A stretch of 64,000 bases of DNA from Flavobacterium sp. YO12 (GCF_004119495.1 NZ_NRQU01000010.1:1-64000), one strand, 5' to 3'; positions 33,740 through 44,141 are shown, counted from the first letter of the stretch. A program made the numbers and translations. The notes: generated by a model from the sequence alone, not told the origin.

Positions 33740-35497
33740 ATGAATCCAAATATAGAAACCAATCCGCTTTTAGAGAGATTGCCAAAACATTTAAAGCAAT
33801 TTATTAAACCTCAAGATTATAGTGATTACACTCCAATTAATCAAGCGGTTTGGAGATACGTTATGCGCAAAAATGTAGATTATCTTTCAAAAGTAGCGCA
33901 TCATTCGTATTTAGAAGGTTTACGCAAAACAGGAATCGAAATAGATTCTATTCCCAGTATGTATGGAATGAACCGAATTCTAACTGAAATTGGCTGGGCT
34001 GCTGTTGCTGTTGACGGATTTATTCCGCCAAATGCATTTATGGAATTTCAGGCATACAATGTTTTAGTTATTGCATCGGATATTCGACAATTAGAACATA
34101 TTGAATATACTCCTGCTCCAGACATTATTCACGAAGGTGCAGGTCACGCTCCTATTATTGCCAATCCAGAATACGCAGAATATCTAAGACGTTTTGGCGA
34201 AATTGGATGTAAAGCGATTTCATCTCATAAGGATTACCAAATGTATGAAGCGATTCGTTTGCTTTCTATTTTGAAAGAAGCTGAAGATACGCCGCAGGAA
34301 AAAATTGACGAGGCTGAAAAAGCAGTTGCCGATTTGCAAAACGATATGGGCGAATTGTCTGAAATGGCTCAAATTCGAAACTTGCATTGGTGGACGGTTG
34401 AATATGGTTTGATTGGAACTGTCGAAGACCCAAAAATTTACGGTGCAGGATTACTTTCGTCAATTGGAGAAAGTGCTTGGTGCATGACAGATAATGTAAA
34501 GAAAATCCCTTATGATATTTCGGCTGCAAATCAAAATTTTGATATTACGCAGTTACAACCGCAGCTTTACGTAACACCTACTTTTTCTTATTTAAGCTTA
34601 ATTCTGGAAGAGTTTGCTAATAAAATGGCATTGAGAACTGGAGGTATTTCTGGAATTAAAAAACTGATTCAGTCAAATGCTTTAGGAACAATTGAGTTAA
34701 GTACTGGTTTACAAATTTCAGGAGTTTTCACCAATGTTCTTGAAGATGAAGGAAAACCAGTTTACATACAAACAACTGGAAAAACAGCTTTGGCATACCG
34801 AGAAAAAGAATTAGTTGGTCACGGAACTTTAACACATCCACACGGTTTTGGAAGTCCGATTGGAAAGCTAAAAGGCTTTAATCTTGCCATTGAAGATATG
34901 AGCCCAAAAGATTTACAAGCTTACAGCATTGTAGAAAACGAAACGGTTAAACTGGAATTTGAGGGTAATATTATTGTTGAAGGCGAAATTATTACAGGTT
35001 CAAGAAACTTACACGGAGAAATTATTCTGATTAGCTTTAGAAATTGTACTGTAACGCATGGCGAAACTATTTTGTTTCAGCCAGATTGGGGAAATTACGA
35101 TATGGCAATTGGTAAAAAAGTCGTTTCGGCATTTTCTGGTCCTGCTGATGTAAATAGTTTTGACTTAATCAATATTGTTCCCACAACAAAAACTATTAAA
35201 GCAAAACATTCTCAAGAACGTAATGATTTAGAAGGTTTGTATGCAAAAGTTAGAGATATTAGAAAAAATAAAGGTTCTAAAACGGAGTTGAAATCTGTTT
35301 TTGAAAATCTAAAAAACAATCATTCAAATGATTGGCTGTTGTCTGTTGAAATTACAGAACTCTTAAAAGATTCTGACGAAAAACAACTTTTGCAAGAAGT
35401 ATTAGTTTACTTGGATCAATTGAAAACAAAACGTCCTGAAATTGCACATTTAATTTCTGGTGGATTGGATTTGATTTTTGATAAAGAAACTGTTTAA
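33740..35497 (+). CDS. phhA: Aromatic amino acid hydroxylase, long form
   Basis: A pterin- and iron-dependent hydroxylase, probably converting phenylalanine to tyrosine. The iron ligands are His131 and His136 in DIIHEGAGHAPIIANPEYA, and Glu221 in WWTVEYGLIG. The 585-residue protein differs from the ~260-residue bacterial enzyme in two ways. About 45 extra residues, rich in Glu and Lys and probably helical, lie between the second His and the Glu (about 165-210). A C-terminal part of about 250 residues has no domain I recognise. Substrate preference cannot be read directly. A CRP-like palindrome lies upstream. Confidence 0.9.
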   Translation: MNPNIETNPLLERLPKHLKQFIKPQDYSDYTPINQAVWRYVMRKNVDYLSKVAHHSYLEGLRKTGIEIDSIPSMYGMNRILTEIGWAAVAVDGFIPPNAFMEFQAYNVLVIASDIRQLEHIEYTPAPDIIHEGAGHAPIIANPEYAEYLRRFGEIGCKAISSHKDYQMYEAIRLLSILKEAEDTPQEKIDEAEKAVADLQNDMGELSEMAQIRNLHWWTVEYGLIGTVEDPKIYGAGLLSSIGESAWCMTDNVKKIPYDISAANQNFDITQLQPQLYVTPTFSYLSLILEEFANKMALRTGGISGIKKLIQSNALGTIELSTGLQISGVFTNVLEDEGKPVYIQTTGKTALAYREKELVGHGTLTHPHGFGSPIGKLKGFNLAIEDMSPKDLQAYSIVENETVKLEFEGNIIVEGEIITGSRNLHGEIILISFRNCTVTHGETILFQPDWGNYDMAIGKKVVSAFSGPADVNSFDLINIVPTTKTIKAKHSQERNDLEGLYAKVRDIRKNKGSKTELKSVFENLKNNHSNDWLLSVEITELLKDSDEKQLLQEVLVYLDQLKTKRPEIAHLISGGLDLIFDKETV

Positions 35498-35578
35498 GTT
35501 TTAAAGTACAAAGTTTTTTTTCTCACCGATTTTTAATCTCGCAAAGACGCAGAGCCGCAAAGCTTTTACCTCATTTTA

Positions 35579-35678
35579 TGTCATTTCGACGAAGGAGAAA
35601 TCTCCACAAGTAAGTCTGCAACGATAATCCAATCTTTGTAGACCTTCTCGCGGAGATTTCTCCTTCGTCGAAATGACA
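35579..35678. repeat. TGTCATTTCGACGAAGGAG long inverted repeat
   Basis: Perfect 27-bp arms (35579-35605 and 35652-35678) around a 46-base loop. The element lies between two convergent genes, where it could form a stable hairpin on either strand. An imperfect copy is at 49246-49348. CTTTG-type tandem sequence flanks it. Confidence 0.75.
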
Positions 35679-35733
35679 AGGTCGCGAAAAAACCTCTGCC
35701 CCTTTGAGTCTTTGCCTCTTTGAACCTCAAAAA

Positions 35734-36363
35734 CTACAATTTCAAATCTTCGCTTAAATCTGCATCAGATTCAATCGTTTTGCCATTGTATTGCAATTTC
35801 CAACCCATTGAATTGGTTAGGATTAAAATTTTAGACAATTCGCTTATTAAACGGTTTTGTGCATTACTTTTTAATGAAGATTTTTCGATTTTCTTAGCTA
35901 GATTGGCTTTTACCGATTTGTTGATTTTATTATAATCGTCGCCTGTAAAGGGATTCAGCTTACTTTGTTCAACATCGTAAAACTGAATATCAGGATTTAT
36001 AATAATCTCTTCTTTTGGAATATTTAAAATCGTAATGGTTTTATTTTTTTCATCGATGTCGTATTTCATTTTATGCAAATCATAAGCAACGGTAACATTT
36101 GCATTTACCACAATAAGTGCTTTTTTCTCAAATGAAATCATATCCATCAAATACTTCTGCTGGTTTTTATAAGTGATTACTTCAGAGAAATGTCCTTCGG
36201 TAACAACCAACTTCCCTACATTAAGTATTTTCTCTTGAATTAAATTGGTATTATAATCAATTGTTGAATCATCATCTTTTTTGAACTCACAATATTTAAA
36301 AGCCAAAACAATGACTAAAATAATAACACCAACGCCAATAATTCTTTTTACTAAGTTTTGCAT
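35734..36363 (-). CDS. DUF4230 domain protein
   Basis: A 209-residue protein with one N-terminal membrane helix (about 8-25, IIGVGVIILVIVLAFKYC) and a DUF4230 domain in the rest, with VVTEGHFSEVITYKNQ, VNANVTVAYDLHKM and ILNIPKEEIIINPDI. It is likely anchored in the inner membrane with the domain outside. No function is assigned to the family. It lies convergent to the aromatic hydroxylase, with repeats between, and downstream of two tandem repeat copies. Confidence 0.82.
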   Translation of the reverse strand: MQNLVKRIIGVGVIILVIVLAFKYCEFKKDDDSTIDYNTNLIQEKILNVGKLVVTEGHFSEVITYKNQQKYLMDMISFEKKALIVVNANVTVAYDLHKMKYDIDEKNKTITILNIPKEEIIINPDIQFYDVEQSKLNPFTGDDYNKINKSVKANLAKKIEKSSLKSNAQNRLISELSKILILTNSMGWKLQYNGKTIESDADLSEDLKL

Positions 36364-36408
36364 TCTGATAAAATGTTTAGACGAATTTACTTCTTTTTTT
36401 AGTTTTTT

Positions 36409-36667
36409 GCGCCATGAATCTCACTAATTACAGGAATTTTTTGAAGCGTTCTTTTTAAAATTAAGCACTAAACACAAAGTATTGAATTAGCAAAAATTCG
36501 TGAAATTCGTGGCAAAAAAAATCCTTACTAACTTTTTTTTCTTTTAGCTGGCTAAAGTTTTTTCGCCACGAATTGCACTAATTACACCAATTTTTCAGTA
36601 TGATCTTTTTAAAATTAGGTAATAAATACAAAGCATAGTATTAGTGAAAATTCGTAAATTTTGCAGC
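36409..36667. repeat. Two tandem copies of the GCCACGAATT repeat
   Basis: Copy 1 spans 36409-36513 and copy 2 spans 36563-36667. Each has a left arm of the GCCACGAATTnCACTAATT kind and a right arm of the AAATTCGTGGC kind. They fill the 325-base gap between the DUF4230 gene and tamL. No ORF or promoter was seen here. Confidence 0.65.
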
Positions 36668-36688
36668 AAAAAAAGTGACTAAAATCCT

Positions 36689-39007
36689 TTAAAATGGATA
36701 TCCAATAGCGATATTCAAAATCAGATTATCTTTTCGCCATGTACTGCTTCCAAAATTAATATCATCAATAACCCAGCGCTGTCCGTCTGGCAATGCAGGA
36801 TTTCGAAGCGGAAAAGCCAAATCTGTTCTTAGAATCAAGAACGATAAATCAAAGCGCAATCCGGCTCCAGCACCTATTGCAATTTGTTTCATAAAATCTT
36901 TCGAAATCTCGGCTCCGGGTTTATTTGGGTCCGCATTTAAAAGCCAAATATTTCCAGCATCTAAAAACACTGCACCTCTCACAATACTAAAAAGCTTTGC
37001 CCTGTATTCGGTATTAAACTCCAACTTTATATCTGCAGATTGATCTGGTGTATAATTGTCGTTTGTTGTTGGCGGAATCACATAACTTCCCGGCCCTAAA
37101 GTTCTTGCTCTAAAGGCACGGATACTATTTGTTCCTCCAACTACAAACTGCTTTGAAGCTGGCAGTGTATTCGAATTTCCGTAAGCAAATCCTGCACCTA
37201 CAATAAGTCGGCTGGCTAATTCGCTTTCTTTCCCTAATTTTAAATAATGTCTAAAATCTGATCTAATTTTTACATACTGACTAAAAGGAACATCAAGTAT
37301 TTTTATCGTGTCATTTTTCTTAATATTGGCTCCTGTAACCAAACCTGTAAGGTTTCCTGCTAAATCTATTTCGCCATTAAAATAAATCGTATTTTTTCGA
37401 CGTTTCTGCATCGTATTAGTATAGGTATAACTGTAAGTTGGGCCAAAAATCAGCTGCTTTTCAATTACTTTTCCTAATGCTGCGTCTTCTTTAATATCTT
37501 CTAAATATTCTGGCGTAACATGATTTGGACTTACATAAGTTATATCTATAACGTTCAATTGATGCTCTTTACGAATGTTTTCTTTCCATAAATAACCAAA
37601 TGATGTATTAAAAGAATTCAGGGCGTACAATTGTGTTCTTTTTTGATATTCATATCGCACTGTAGCTTTCGTTCTTGGCACAAATTCACTGCTTCCCTCA
37701 ATATTAAAAGGAGTTACAAATCTTGGCCAAGTCAAACTTGTTTCAGCTCCAAGCTTATAAATATTTTTACCTTTATTTACGCCGCCAAGCTGAAAATCGG
37801 CTCCGCCAAAAATAGAAGCCGTCAGCAATTCGGCACCTTTAAGTAAATTTCGGTTATTCCAATTCAAGTTAATTTCTGTTCCCGTATAACTGGCTGAATT
37901 TGTTTTTCCTAAAACTTCAACTCGTATAAACTTTTTAGGCAGTAACGTTAAATAATAATAAGAATCTAAAGCATTCTTTATGCTGTCTGAAGGCTTGAAT
38001 TCATTTTTAACAAAACTAAAAGTTCCTAGATTCACAAAGCGATTCAAAGTAAGATTATGATCTTTCCGATTATACAAATCTCCTTTTTTAAAATATATTG
38101 TTCTGTCAAAAACCCTTGGTTTAAAAGTCTCTGTCGTATCAATAATTGTAAAATCTTTGTATTGTGTGATATTCTTTTTTCTGTAAACTGCGCTGTCGTT
38201 TGTCAAAGAATAATTTGGGTAAACAAATATGTTATTAATTTTATATGCGGTTAATGCTTTAGGCGGCGTATCCGGTTTTATTATTATTTTGATTTTTACC
38301 TCGTGATCGCCTTTACTGCTGTCTACTCTAGCTAAAAGATAATCTGGATTAAAATAAAAATAACCTTTCTCTTTTAGTCTGGCATCAATACGTTCACGTT
38401 CTGCTTTTATAACGTCTAAGTCGTATGGTTTTCCTACTTTCAGTAAACTTCTTCGGCTTGATCTTCCAATTATTCTGGACATTGCCAGAGAATCATCAGG
38501 AAAAGTTACACTTTTTATTGTATACTGTTTTTTAGGTATAACGATATATTCTGCCGTAGCACGTTTACTTCTAACGGTAGAATCTGCACTTACCTGCGTT
38601 TTAAAATAACCTCGATTTTCAGTAAAATTTCGCAAAACTGCGGCATTATAATCTAAATCGACTTTGCTAAAAAGTACAGGCGCCTCGCCTACTTTATTTC
38701 GCAGCCAATATCTAGTTCCTTTTTGTTTTTTAGGTTCGCTGGCAAGATTATAAATCAGTAATTTAGGGCGTAATCCAAAAATTTGTTTGTTAGGTTTTGG
38801 GCGCAATAAGCCTTCTAATTCTGTTTCAAGTGCTTTTCTATCTTTCTTTTTCATGATCGAATCTTTCACCGTAACAGATGCTCCTGTATAAAGTAAATCG
38901 CCCTCTGGCAGATATTTTGTATTACTGCAGCTTAAAACAAAAAAAAGGCTGAACAGTACAAAATACTTTACATATCGATTTTCTATATGATTATGTTTTT
39001 TGCTCAT
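36689..39007 (-). CDS. tamL: BamA/TamA-like outer membrane lipoprotein TamL
   Basis: A 772-residue outer membrane protein, the Bacteroidota TamL form of TamA. It has a lipobox (FVLSC, Cys27), the typical YLPEGDLLYTGASV just after it, POTRA-like periplasmic repeats (about 40-340), and a 16-strand barrel ending NIAIGYPF. The barrel contains the conserved SIRAFRARTLGPGSY strand region, matching the Omp85 VRGY-type motif. With TamB it is thought to move proteins or phospholipids between membranes. Its start overlaps the end of tamB by 17 bases, so the two are coupled. Confidence 0.92.
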   Translation of the reverse strand: MSKKHNHIENRYVKYFVLFSLFFVLSCSNTKYLPEGDLLYTGASVTVKDSIMKKKDRKALETELEGLLRPKPNKQIFGLRPKLLIYNLASEPKKQKGTRYWLRNKVGEAPVLFSKVDLDYNAAVLRNFTENRGYFKTQVSADSTVRSKRATAEYIVIPKKQYTIKSVTFPDDSLAMSRIIGRSSRRSLLKVGKPYDLDVIKAERERIDARLKEKGYFYFNPDYLLARVDSSKGDHEVKIKIIIKPDTPPKALTAYKINNIFVYPNYSLTNDSAVYRKKNITQYKDFTIIDTTETFKPRVFDRTIYFKKGDLYNRKDHNLTLNRFVNLGTFSFVKNEFKPSDSIKNALDSYYYLTLLPKKFIRVEVLGKTNSASYTGTEINLNWNNRNLLKGAELLTASIFGGADFQLGGVNKGKNIYKLGAETSLTWPRFVTPFNIEGSSEFVPRTKATVRYEYQKRTQLYALNSFNTSFGYLWKENIRKEHQLNVIDITYVSPNHVTPEYLEDIKEDAALGKVIEKQLIFGPTYSYTYTNTMQKRRKNTIYFNGEIDLAGNLTGLVTGANIKKNDTIKILDVPFSQYVKIRSDFRHYLKLGKESELASRLIVGAGFAYGNSNTLPASKQFVVGGTNSIRAFRARTLGPGSYVIPPTTNDNYTPDQSADIKLEFNTEYRAKLFSIVRGAVFLDAGNIWLLNADPNKPGAEISKDFMKQIAIGAGAGLRFDLSFLILRTDLAFPLRNPALPDGQRWVIDDINFGSSTWRKDNLILNIAIGYPF

Positions 39008-42000
39008 TACCTTTTATTTGATTTTCTTTTAGCTCTTGCTCTTCTTTCTCTTTCTGTTTTCTTTTTTCTTTACGAATTTTCTCTTCCTTTATCATTTGCT
39101 TTTCTTGCTCTGAACGATGAAAAAGCTCTCTAAATTTATTGTAACTCATCGTAATAATAAAAGCAACCCCAGTTTCTACAACCTGACCTTCTACTGCAAC
39201 TTGGTACTGATTTTTTCTATAAGCACGAACCATATATCGGCCGTCTTTTGTAATTTGATAATCCAAGGCAACATCGCCGGCAATATTGGTGCTTTCTTCA
39301 TTGGCACGTTCTGCACCTTCAACGCCAAAACTGCTTCCAACAGTTACTTTCAAACGATCATCAAGCAGTTTTTTAGAAACTGCAACATTCAAATCAGTTC
39401 TATTTTGCATAGTTCCAGAAGTGTAATCTTCTGATGATTCTAAATCAAAATTAATTTCAAATCCAGTAATTAAATCGCCTGCCAGATTATTTAATTGCTG
39501 CGAAAGAATTTTACTCACACTTTGTCTTGCCAAAGATTCTGCACTTGTACCTCCGCTCTCGCTCGCAAACGGATTTTCACCCACAAATCGATTCAATAAT
39601 AAAAGCGCAAAAACCTGTTTATTTAATTCTGCAGGATCTTGTTCTAATTGCTTCAATTTTGCTTTTGTTTTCGTTACAACATCAGAAGAAACATCGTAAT
39701 TACCATCTGGCAGATTAATTCCAAAAGAAATATCCGGTTTCATTAATTCTCCATTCATCTTCAACAACGTCTGAAAAGGAAGTTTTTGTTTGTATGTATT
39801 TTGCATCGCCTGCGTCTCACTTTTCAGCTGACTTCCTAACAAATCAATAGGTGCAGCATTTACTTTATAAATTGCTGTAATATTTAAATTTGCCATTGTA
39901 GGCTCACCATTCCAAGTGATATAACTTCCTTTTTGAATATCGAATTTTCTTTTAATTCCGTTAAAATTCATTTCGTAAGCACCATCCGAAAATTCATATT
40001 TCCCTGTCAAAGTTGTTTTTCCTGACTGGTCAATTCCGCCGACTAATTCTGCTTCTCCTTTTAGTTTTAAATAATCTCCATTTGCTTTATCAATCAACAA
40101 AGTTAGTTCTGCTTCTTTATCAATTGAAATCGCAACATTTACATCCATTCCTTTTACTTGCGATTGATCCAGTTTATTTTGTAGATCAACAGTTTGTTTT
40201 AAATACATATTATCTTCATCAACAAACTCTACAATTCCTTCACGATCTGCTATCGAAGGATCTGACTGCGGCATTACAACCGTAAACTTAGTTTCTTTAT
40301 TGATTTTGATTGTTCCGCCAACCACAGGACTTTCAAGGTTTCCTTTGATAGTCAATTTGGTGTCTAAAAATAAATCTCCATAGAATAAATCATTGTCAAC
40401 TTCTTTAGAATGTATTGCTCTAAAATCGTCTGCAGTAACAGCCAAATCAAAATTATAATCTCTAAAATCTGTCGATTTTATAGTTCCGTTTACCTCTAAT
40501 TCATTTTCATTTTCATCAGAAAGAGAGAATTTATCAAATGAAATGGTTTCGTTATTAAAAGCAATTGTTTCATTTCCTGTTTTAAAATAAGAGTTTAACT
40601 GCGTTACTCTAAAACCGGCATCATTAAAATTAAGTTCTCCGTTTATTTTTGGAGCAGCTGCATTTCCTATAATTTTAAAATTACCCGATAAGTATCCTGT
40701 TCCCTCAGTAATGTTTCCCATACTAAAGCCTTGAATACTTTTAATATTGAGTTTATTTATAACAACGTCAAAATCAAAATTTCCTGCATCAATTGTGTAC
40801 GTTCCATTCAAATTAACATCATTCCCTTCATCACTCAAAGTCACATTTGAGGCTAAAAGATTTGCCGCTTTGTTGTCTACTTTTATTTCTAAATCTCCTA
40901 CTTTTTCACCTTTAAAAGTAAAATCATCAATTTTTAAATTTGAAGTAAAAATTGGGTTCGTCATTATATTTTCGACTAAAGCAGAACCGTTAATCAAACC
41001 TTGCATCAACAATTCGTCTTTTTTAACCATATTCATAATGGTTTCGATTTTGAAGTTCACAAAATCAACTTGAAGCGGTGCATTATTTTGTGTTCCCTGC
41101 GATTGAAGTTTTAATTCATTTCCGTTATTATCCAAATAAAATTTACTGACATACAAACGTTTGTCGCCAAATTCAATCGCATTATCTGAATCGATATTCC
41201 ATTTATCATAGTTGAGAATGAAATTTTCAGCATCTATTTTAAATATGTTTTTCGAATCTTCTGCCTTAAATTCTCCTGCAATAAAATACTGCTGTTTCTC
41301 TTTTGCATCTTTGACTTCAAGTGCATAATTCAGTATATTATTCTCAACTTTTCCAGACAAACTGGTGAATGGAATTTTTAGCGAACCGCTTTCAATTGTT
41401 GCAATTGAAACTGAATATTCTAAAGCAGTTTCTTTGGCTTCGATATTAATTTTTCCGTCAGCGATTGTATTTTCAGCATATACAATTCTCGGAATTGTTC
41501 CTTTTACTTCTAAGGAATCGGTTATATTATTATATTTTCCAGAGATTTTAATGGGTTCTAAACTGGTAAGTTTTGGAATCAGTTTAAACAAAATTGGGTC
41601 ATTATTTACGGTCAAGGTAAAAGCTAATCTTTGTTCATCAGATTCTCCGTTTACTTTCGGATTTTTTAAATCGATATATTTTGACAATGATTTTTTAATA
41701 GCTGCTGCCAAAGTTGTCAATTTGTATTTTCCATCTACTTCTGCTTTTAAAAACTGAGAAGATATTTTAATATTATTTCTAGTATTATCTGAAAAAGCAA
41801 TTAAACGAACTGAATCTAAAACAATTGGTTCAGTATCCTGCAAAATCTGAATATTTGAAAGAAATACTTTTCCGTTCAAAAAATCTGGATTGCTATTCGC
41901 TATATCAGCATCGACATTTCCGCGAAGCTTCATTGGCCCCGCATGAAGATTCAATTTTTCTAAATCGGCAATATCAAGGTTTAATTTAAGTTTTACTGTT

Positions 42001-44090
42001 GGAAATTTATCTTTCGTATCACCGCTTGCTATTAGATTAAAATTCAAATTAGGATCCTGCATTCCAGATTTTACAGCAAAAGAGCCGTTTGCAATATTTC
42101 CTTTTAATGCTAAATCTTTATAAGTATAACGATTAAAAATCGCTTTCTTAACCAATCCTTCAATTGCCGCATTTGCCGTTTTTGGATCTAGGCCATTTCC
42201 TTTTACTTTCGCTTTAAGCGTAATTTTTCCGATGGAGTCATTTTTGATCAATCTGCCTAAATCGAAATCAAGCAAATAAACTGTTGCGTCATATTTCTCT
42301 CTTTTTTTAATGCGTTGATCAAATAAAGCATCCACTTTTGCATTTCCAAAACTGCTGTTTAAAGTCAGATTGGTTTTAAAATTCTGAGCCGAACCTTTAA
42401 ACTTTCCGCTTAGATTGAGCTGAGACGGCAATTGAATGTTTTTGGGAATTGTTCCTGCAGGTACAAACGAATTAATATCTTTTGAAGTGCTCGACAGTTT
42501 TTTAATATCTAAATCATAATATGCTTTTTGCGCGTCTGGAAGTCCCGTAATTTTTCCCGAAAGAGAAACTTTTGTAGTTCCAATTCCGCTCATTTCAAAC
42601 TTCGGAATATTTAAGTCTTTTACCTTTCCGCTCACGCGGCTGTTTACATATAAAATTGCATTTGGATTACTTTTAAAAGGATTTGTTTTTTGTAAATCCG
42701 GAACAAACAATAAAATGTCTTTAAAACCTATTTTCGATTCTTTTAAACTGGCATCAATCACAAGATTTGCAATGTCTTTTTGCAAGGCCGCAAGCGATTT
42801 ATATTCTACCTTTATTTTATCTTTTACAAGAGTTTGAGGCGTCTTTAAATACAAGTTATCCAAAAAAGCATTTTTAGGTCCGTAAAAGAAATCTGTTTTT
42901 AAAGCCTGAATATTTAAACCGCTTTTTTCGTTTACAGTCAGCACTTTTATATTTCCCGAAATTGTGTCATTGGCGTAATACAATTTCTCAGCCTGAAAAT
43001 TCATTTTACTTAAATTTAAATGACTGTAATCTAAACCTTTTGAAGTTGGTTTTGACTGCATATCATCAAATTTAAAAGCAACATTTTCTATGTCGATTTT
43101 ATTTAGTTTCGCTTTCCAGCCGGCTTGCTTGATTGCTGTTGTATCTAAATTTGGAGTTTGAATTTGTTTGTCTTTTATTCCTAATCTCAGATTTCCGCTT
43201 AAATCTTTAAGTTCAAAAGCATTAAGATCAACAAGCTGTTTGTTTAAATTAATTTCATTGAAAGATAATTTTAAACTGCCGAATTTTATTCCTGAATCTA
43301 ATTTTGAATCTTTGTTATCATAAGCAATATAAATTTTTGACAAACTGATTTTACCTAGTTTTAAATTGAAATCAGTTCGCTGCGAAATTGTATCAGCAGT
43401 TTTTACTGATACTTCGGCAATTTTTTCTACAACGTCCTGATTCAAAACTAATTTAAACCCGTCAAGATCAATATTCGGAATATCAAAATTCATTTTATCG
43501 AGATCGAATTCTTTGAATTTGGTATCAAAATGTGTCAGTTTTACACGAACATCGTTCTTAGAATAATCATCTTTAAAGTTAAAATTAATGTTATCGAGAT
43601 TTATTTTTACAACAGATATTTTGAAGGGTTTACTATCTGGATCTTCTGCCTTTGACTCTTTAGATTTAAAGGCTTTGATGATATAATCGAAATTGAAAAC
43701 GCCGTTTTTGTTTCGCGAAATATTGGCTTTTACATTTTCTAATGAAACAGAGTTAATCTCTAGCTCACTGCTGACGATTTTAAAAAGATCTACATCCAAT
43801 TCTAAGCGTTTTCCTGCCAGAAGTGTATCTCTTTTTTGATCTTCAAAATAAAATCCTTCCAGAACTATGTCTTTTGGAAATTTAATTGAAATATGATCTA
43901 AGGAAACTTTGGTTTTAATTTTATCTTGAAGATAAGTAACCGCTTTGTCTTTGACATAATTCTGAACGGACGGAACCTGAATTAACACGATAAGAAGCAA
44001 TAAAAGTATAATTACAGAAACCAAGCACCATAATAGTACACGTAATGTTTTTTTTATATAATGAATGGTTTTCTTATTCATGCGCTGCAA
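38991..44090 (-). CDS. tamB: Translocation and assembly module protein TamB
   Basis: A very large (1699-residue) AsmA/TamB-family protein. A single N-terminal helix (about 16-38, VLLWCLVSVIILLLLLIVLI) anchors it in the inner membrane. A long repetitive beta region spans the periplasm, and the C-terminal TamB domain (about 1200-1640) ends with VAFIITMSYNKFRELF. A Lys/Glu-rich tail follows. TamB-type proteins form a hydrophobic groove bridging the two membranes for lipid or protein transfer. The overlap with tamL confirms the pair. Met4 is an alternative start. Confidence 0.92.
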   Translation of the reverse strand: MQRMNKKTIHYIKKTLRVLLWCLVSVIILLLLLIVLIQVPSVQNYVKDKAVTYLQDKIKTKVSLDHISIKFPKDIVLEGFYFEDQKRDTLLAGKRLELDVDLFKIVSSELEINSVSLENVKANISRNKNGVFNFDYIIKAFKSKESKAEDPDSKPFKISVVKINLDNINFNFKDDYSKNDVRVKLTHFDTKFKEFDLDKMNFDIPNIDLDGFKLVLNQDVVEKIAEVSVKTADTISQRTDFNLKLGKISLSKIYIAYDNKDSKLDSGIKFGSLKLSFNEINLNKQLVDLNAFELKDLSGNLRLGIKDKQIQTPNLDTTAIKQAGWKAKLNKIDIENVAFKFDDMQSKPTSKGLDYSHLNLSKMNFQAEKLYYANDTISGNIKVLTVNEKSGLNIQALKTDFFYGPKNAFLDNLYLKTPQTLVKDKIKVEYKSLAALQKDIANLVIDASLKESKIGFKDILLFVPDLQKTNPFKSNPNAILYVNSRVSGKVKDLNIPKFEMSGIGTTKVSLSGKITGLPDAQKAYYDLDIKKLSSTSKDINSFVPAGTIPKNIQLPSQLNLSGKFKGSAQNFKTNLTLNSSFGNAKVDALFDQRIKKREKYDATVYLLDFDLGRLIKNDSIGKITLKAKVKGNGLDPKTANAAIEGLVKKAIFNRYTYKDLALKGNIANGSFAVKSGMQDPNLNFNLIASGDTKDKFPTVKLKLNLDIADLEKLNLHAGPMKLRGNVDADIANSNPDFLNGKVFLSNIQILQDTEPIVLDSVRLIAFSDNTRNNIKISSQFLKAEVDGKYKLTTLAAAIKKSLSKYIDLKNPKVNGESDEQRLAFTLTVNNDPILFKLIPKLTSLEPIKISGKYNNITDSLEVKGTIPRIVYAENTIADGKINIEAKETALEYSVSIATIESGSLKIPFTSLSGKVENNILNYALEVKDAKEKQQYFIAGEFKAEDSKNIFKIDAENFILNYDKWNIDSDNAIEFGDKRLYVSKFYLDNNGNELKLQSQGTQNNAPLQVDFVNFKIETIMNMVKKDELLMQGLINGSALVENIMTNPIFTSNLKIDDFTFKGEKVGDLEIKVDNKAANLLASNVTLSDEGNDVNLNGTYTIDAGNFDFDVVINKLNIKSIQGFSMGNITEGTGYLSGNFKIIGNAAAPKINGELNFNDAGFRVTQLNSYFKTGNETIAFNNETISFDKFSLSDENENELEVNGTIKSTDFRDYNFDLAVTADDFRAIHSKEVDNDLFYGDLFLDTKLTIKGNLESPVVGGTIKINKETKFTVVMPQSDPSIADREGIVEFVDEDNMYLKQTVDLQNKLDQSQVKGMDVNVAISIDKEAELTLLIDKANGDYLKLKGEAELVGGIDQSGKTTLTGKYEFSDGAYEMNFNGIKRKFDIQKGSYITWNGEPTMANLNITAIYKVNAAPIDLLGSQLKSETQAMQNTYKQKLPFQTLLKMNGELMKPDISFGINLPDGNYDVSSDVVTKTKAKLKQLEQDPAELNKQVFALLLLNRFVGENPFASESGGTSAESLARQSVSKILSQQLNNLAGDLITGFEINFDLESSEDYTSGTMQNRTDLNVAVSKKLLDDRLKVTVGSSFGVEGAERANEESTNIAGDVALDYQITKDGRYMVRAYRKNQYQVAVEGQVVETGVAFIITMSYNKFRELFHRSEQEKQMIKEEKIRKEKRKQKEKEEQELKENQIKGNEQKT

Positions 44091-44121
44091 ATACGATTAG
44101 ATTATAGTTGCATTTTGTATA

Positions 44122-44141
44122 AAACAGCATCGCTGCTGTTT
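44122..44141. other. Small hairpin upstream of tamB
   Basis: AAACAGCA and TGCTGTTT around TCGC. It could terminate the GSCFA gene transcript, though it lies 190 bases beyond its stop and the T-run is short, or be a structure in the tamB leader. Confidence 0.35.

Noticed and set aside
40747-41073. Several plus-strand ORFs of 60-130 codons opposite tamB.
   Set aside because: All lie inside a long well-supported gene and show shadow composition; none has a promoter or known domain.
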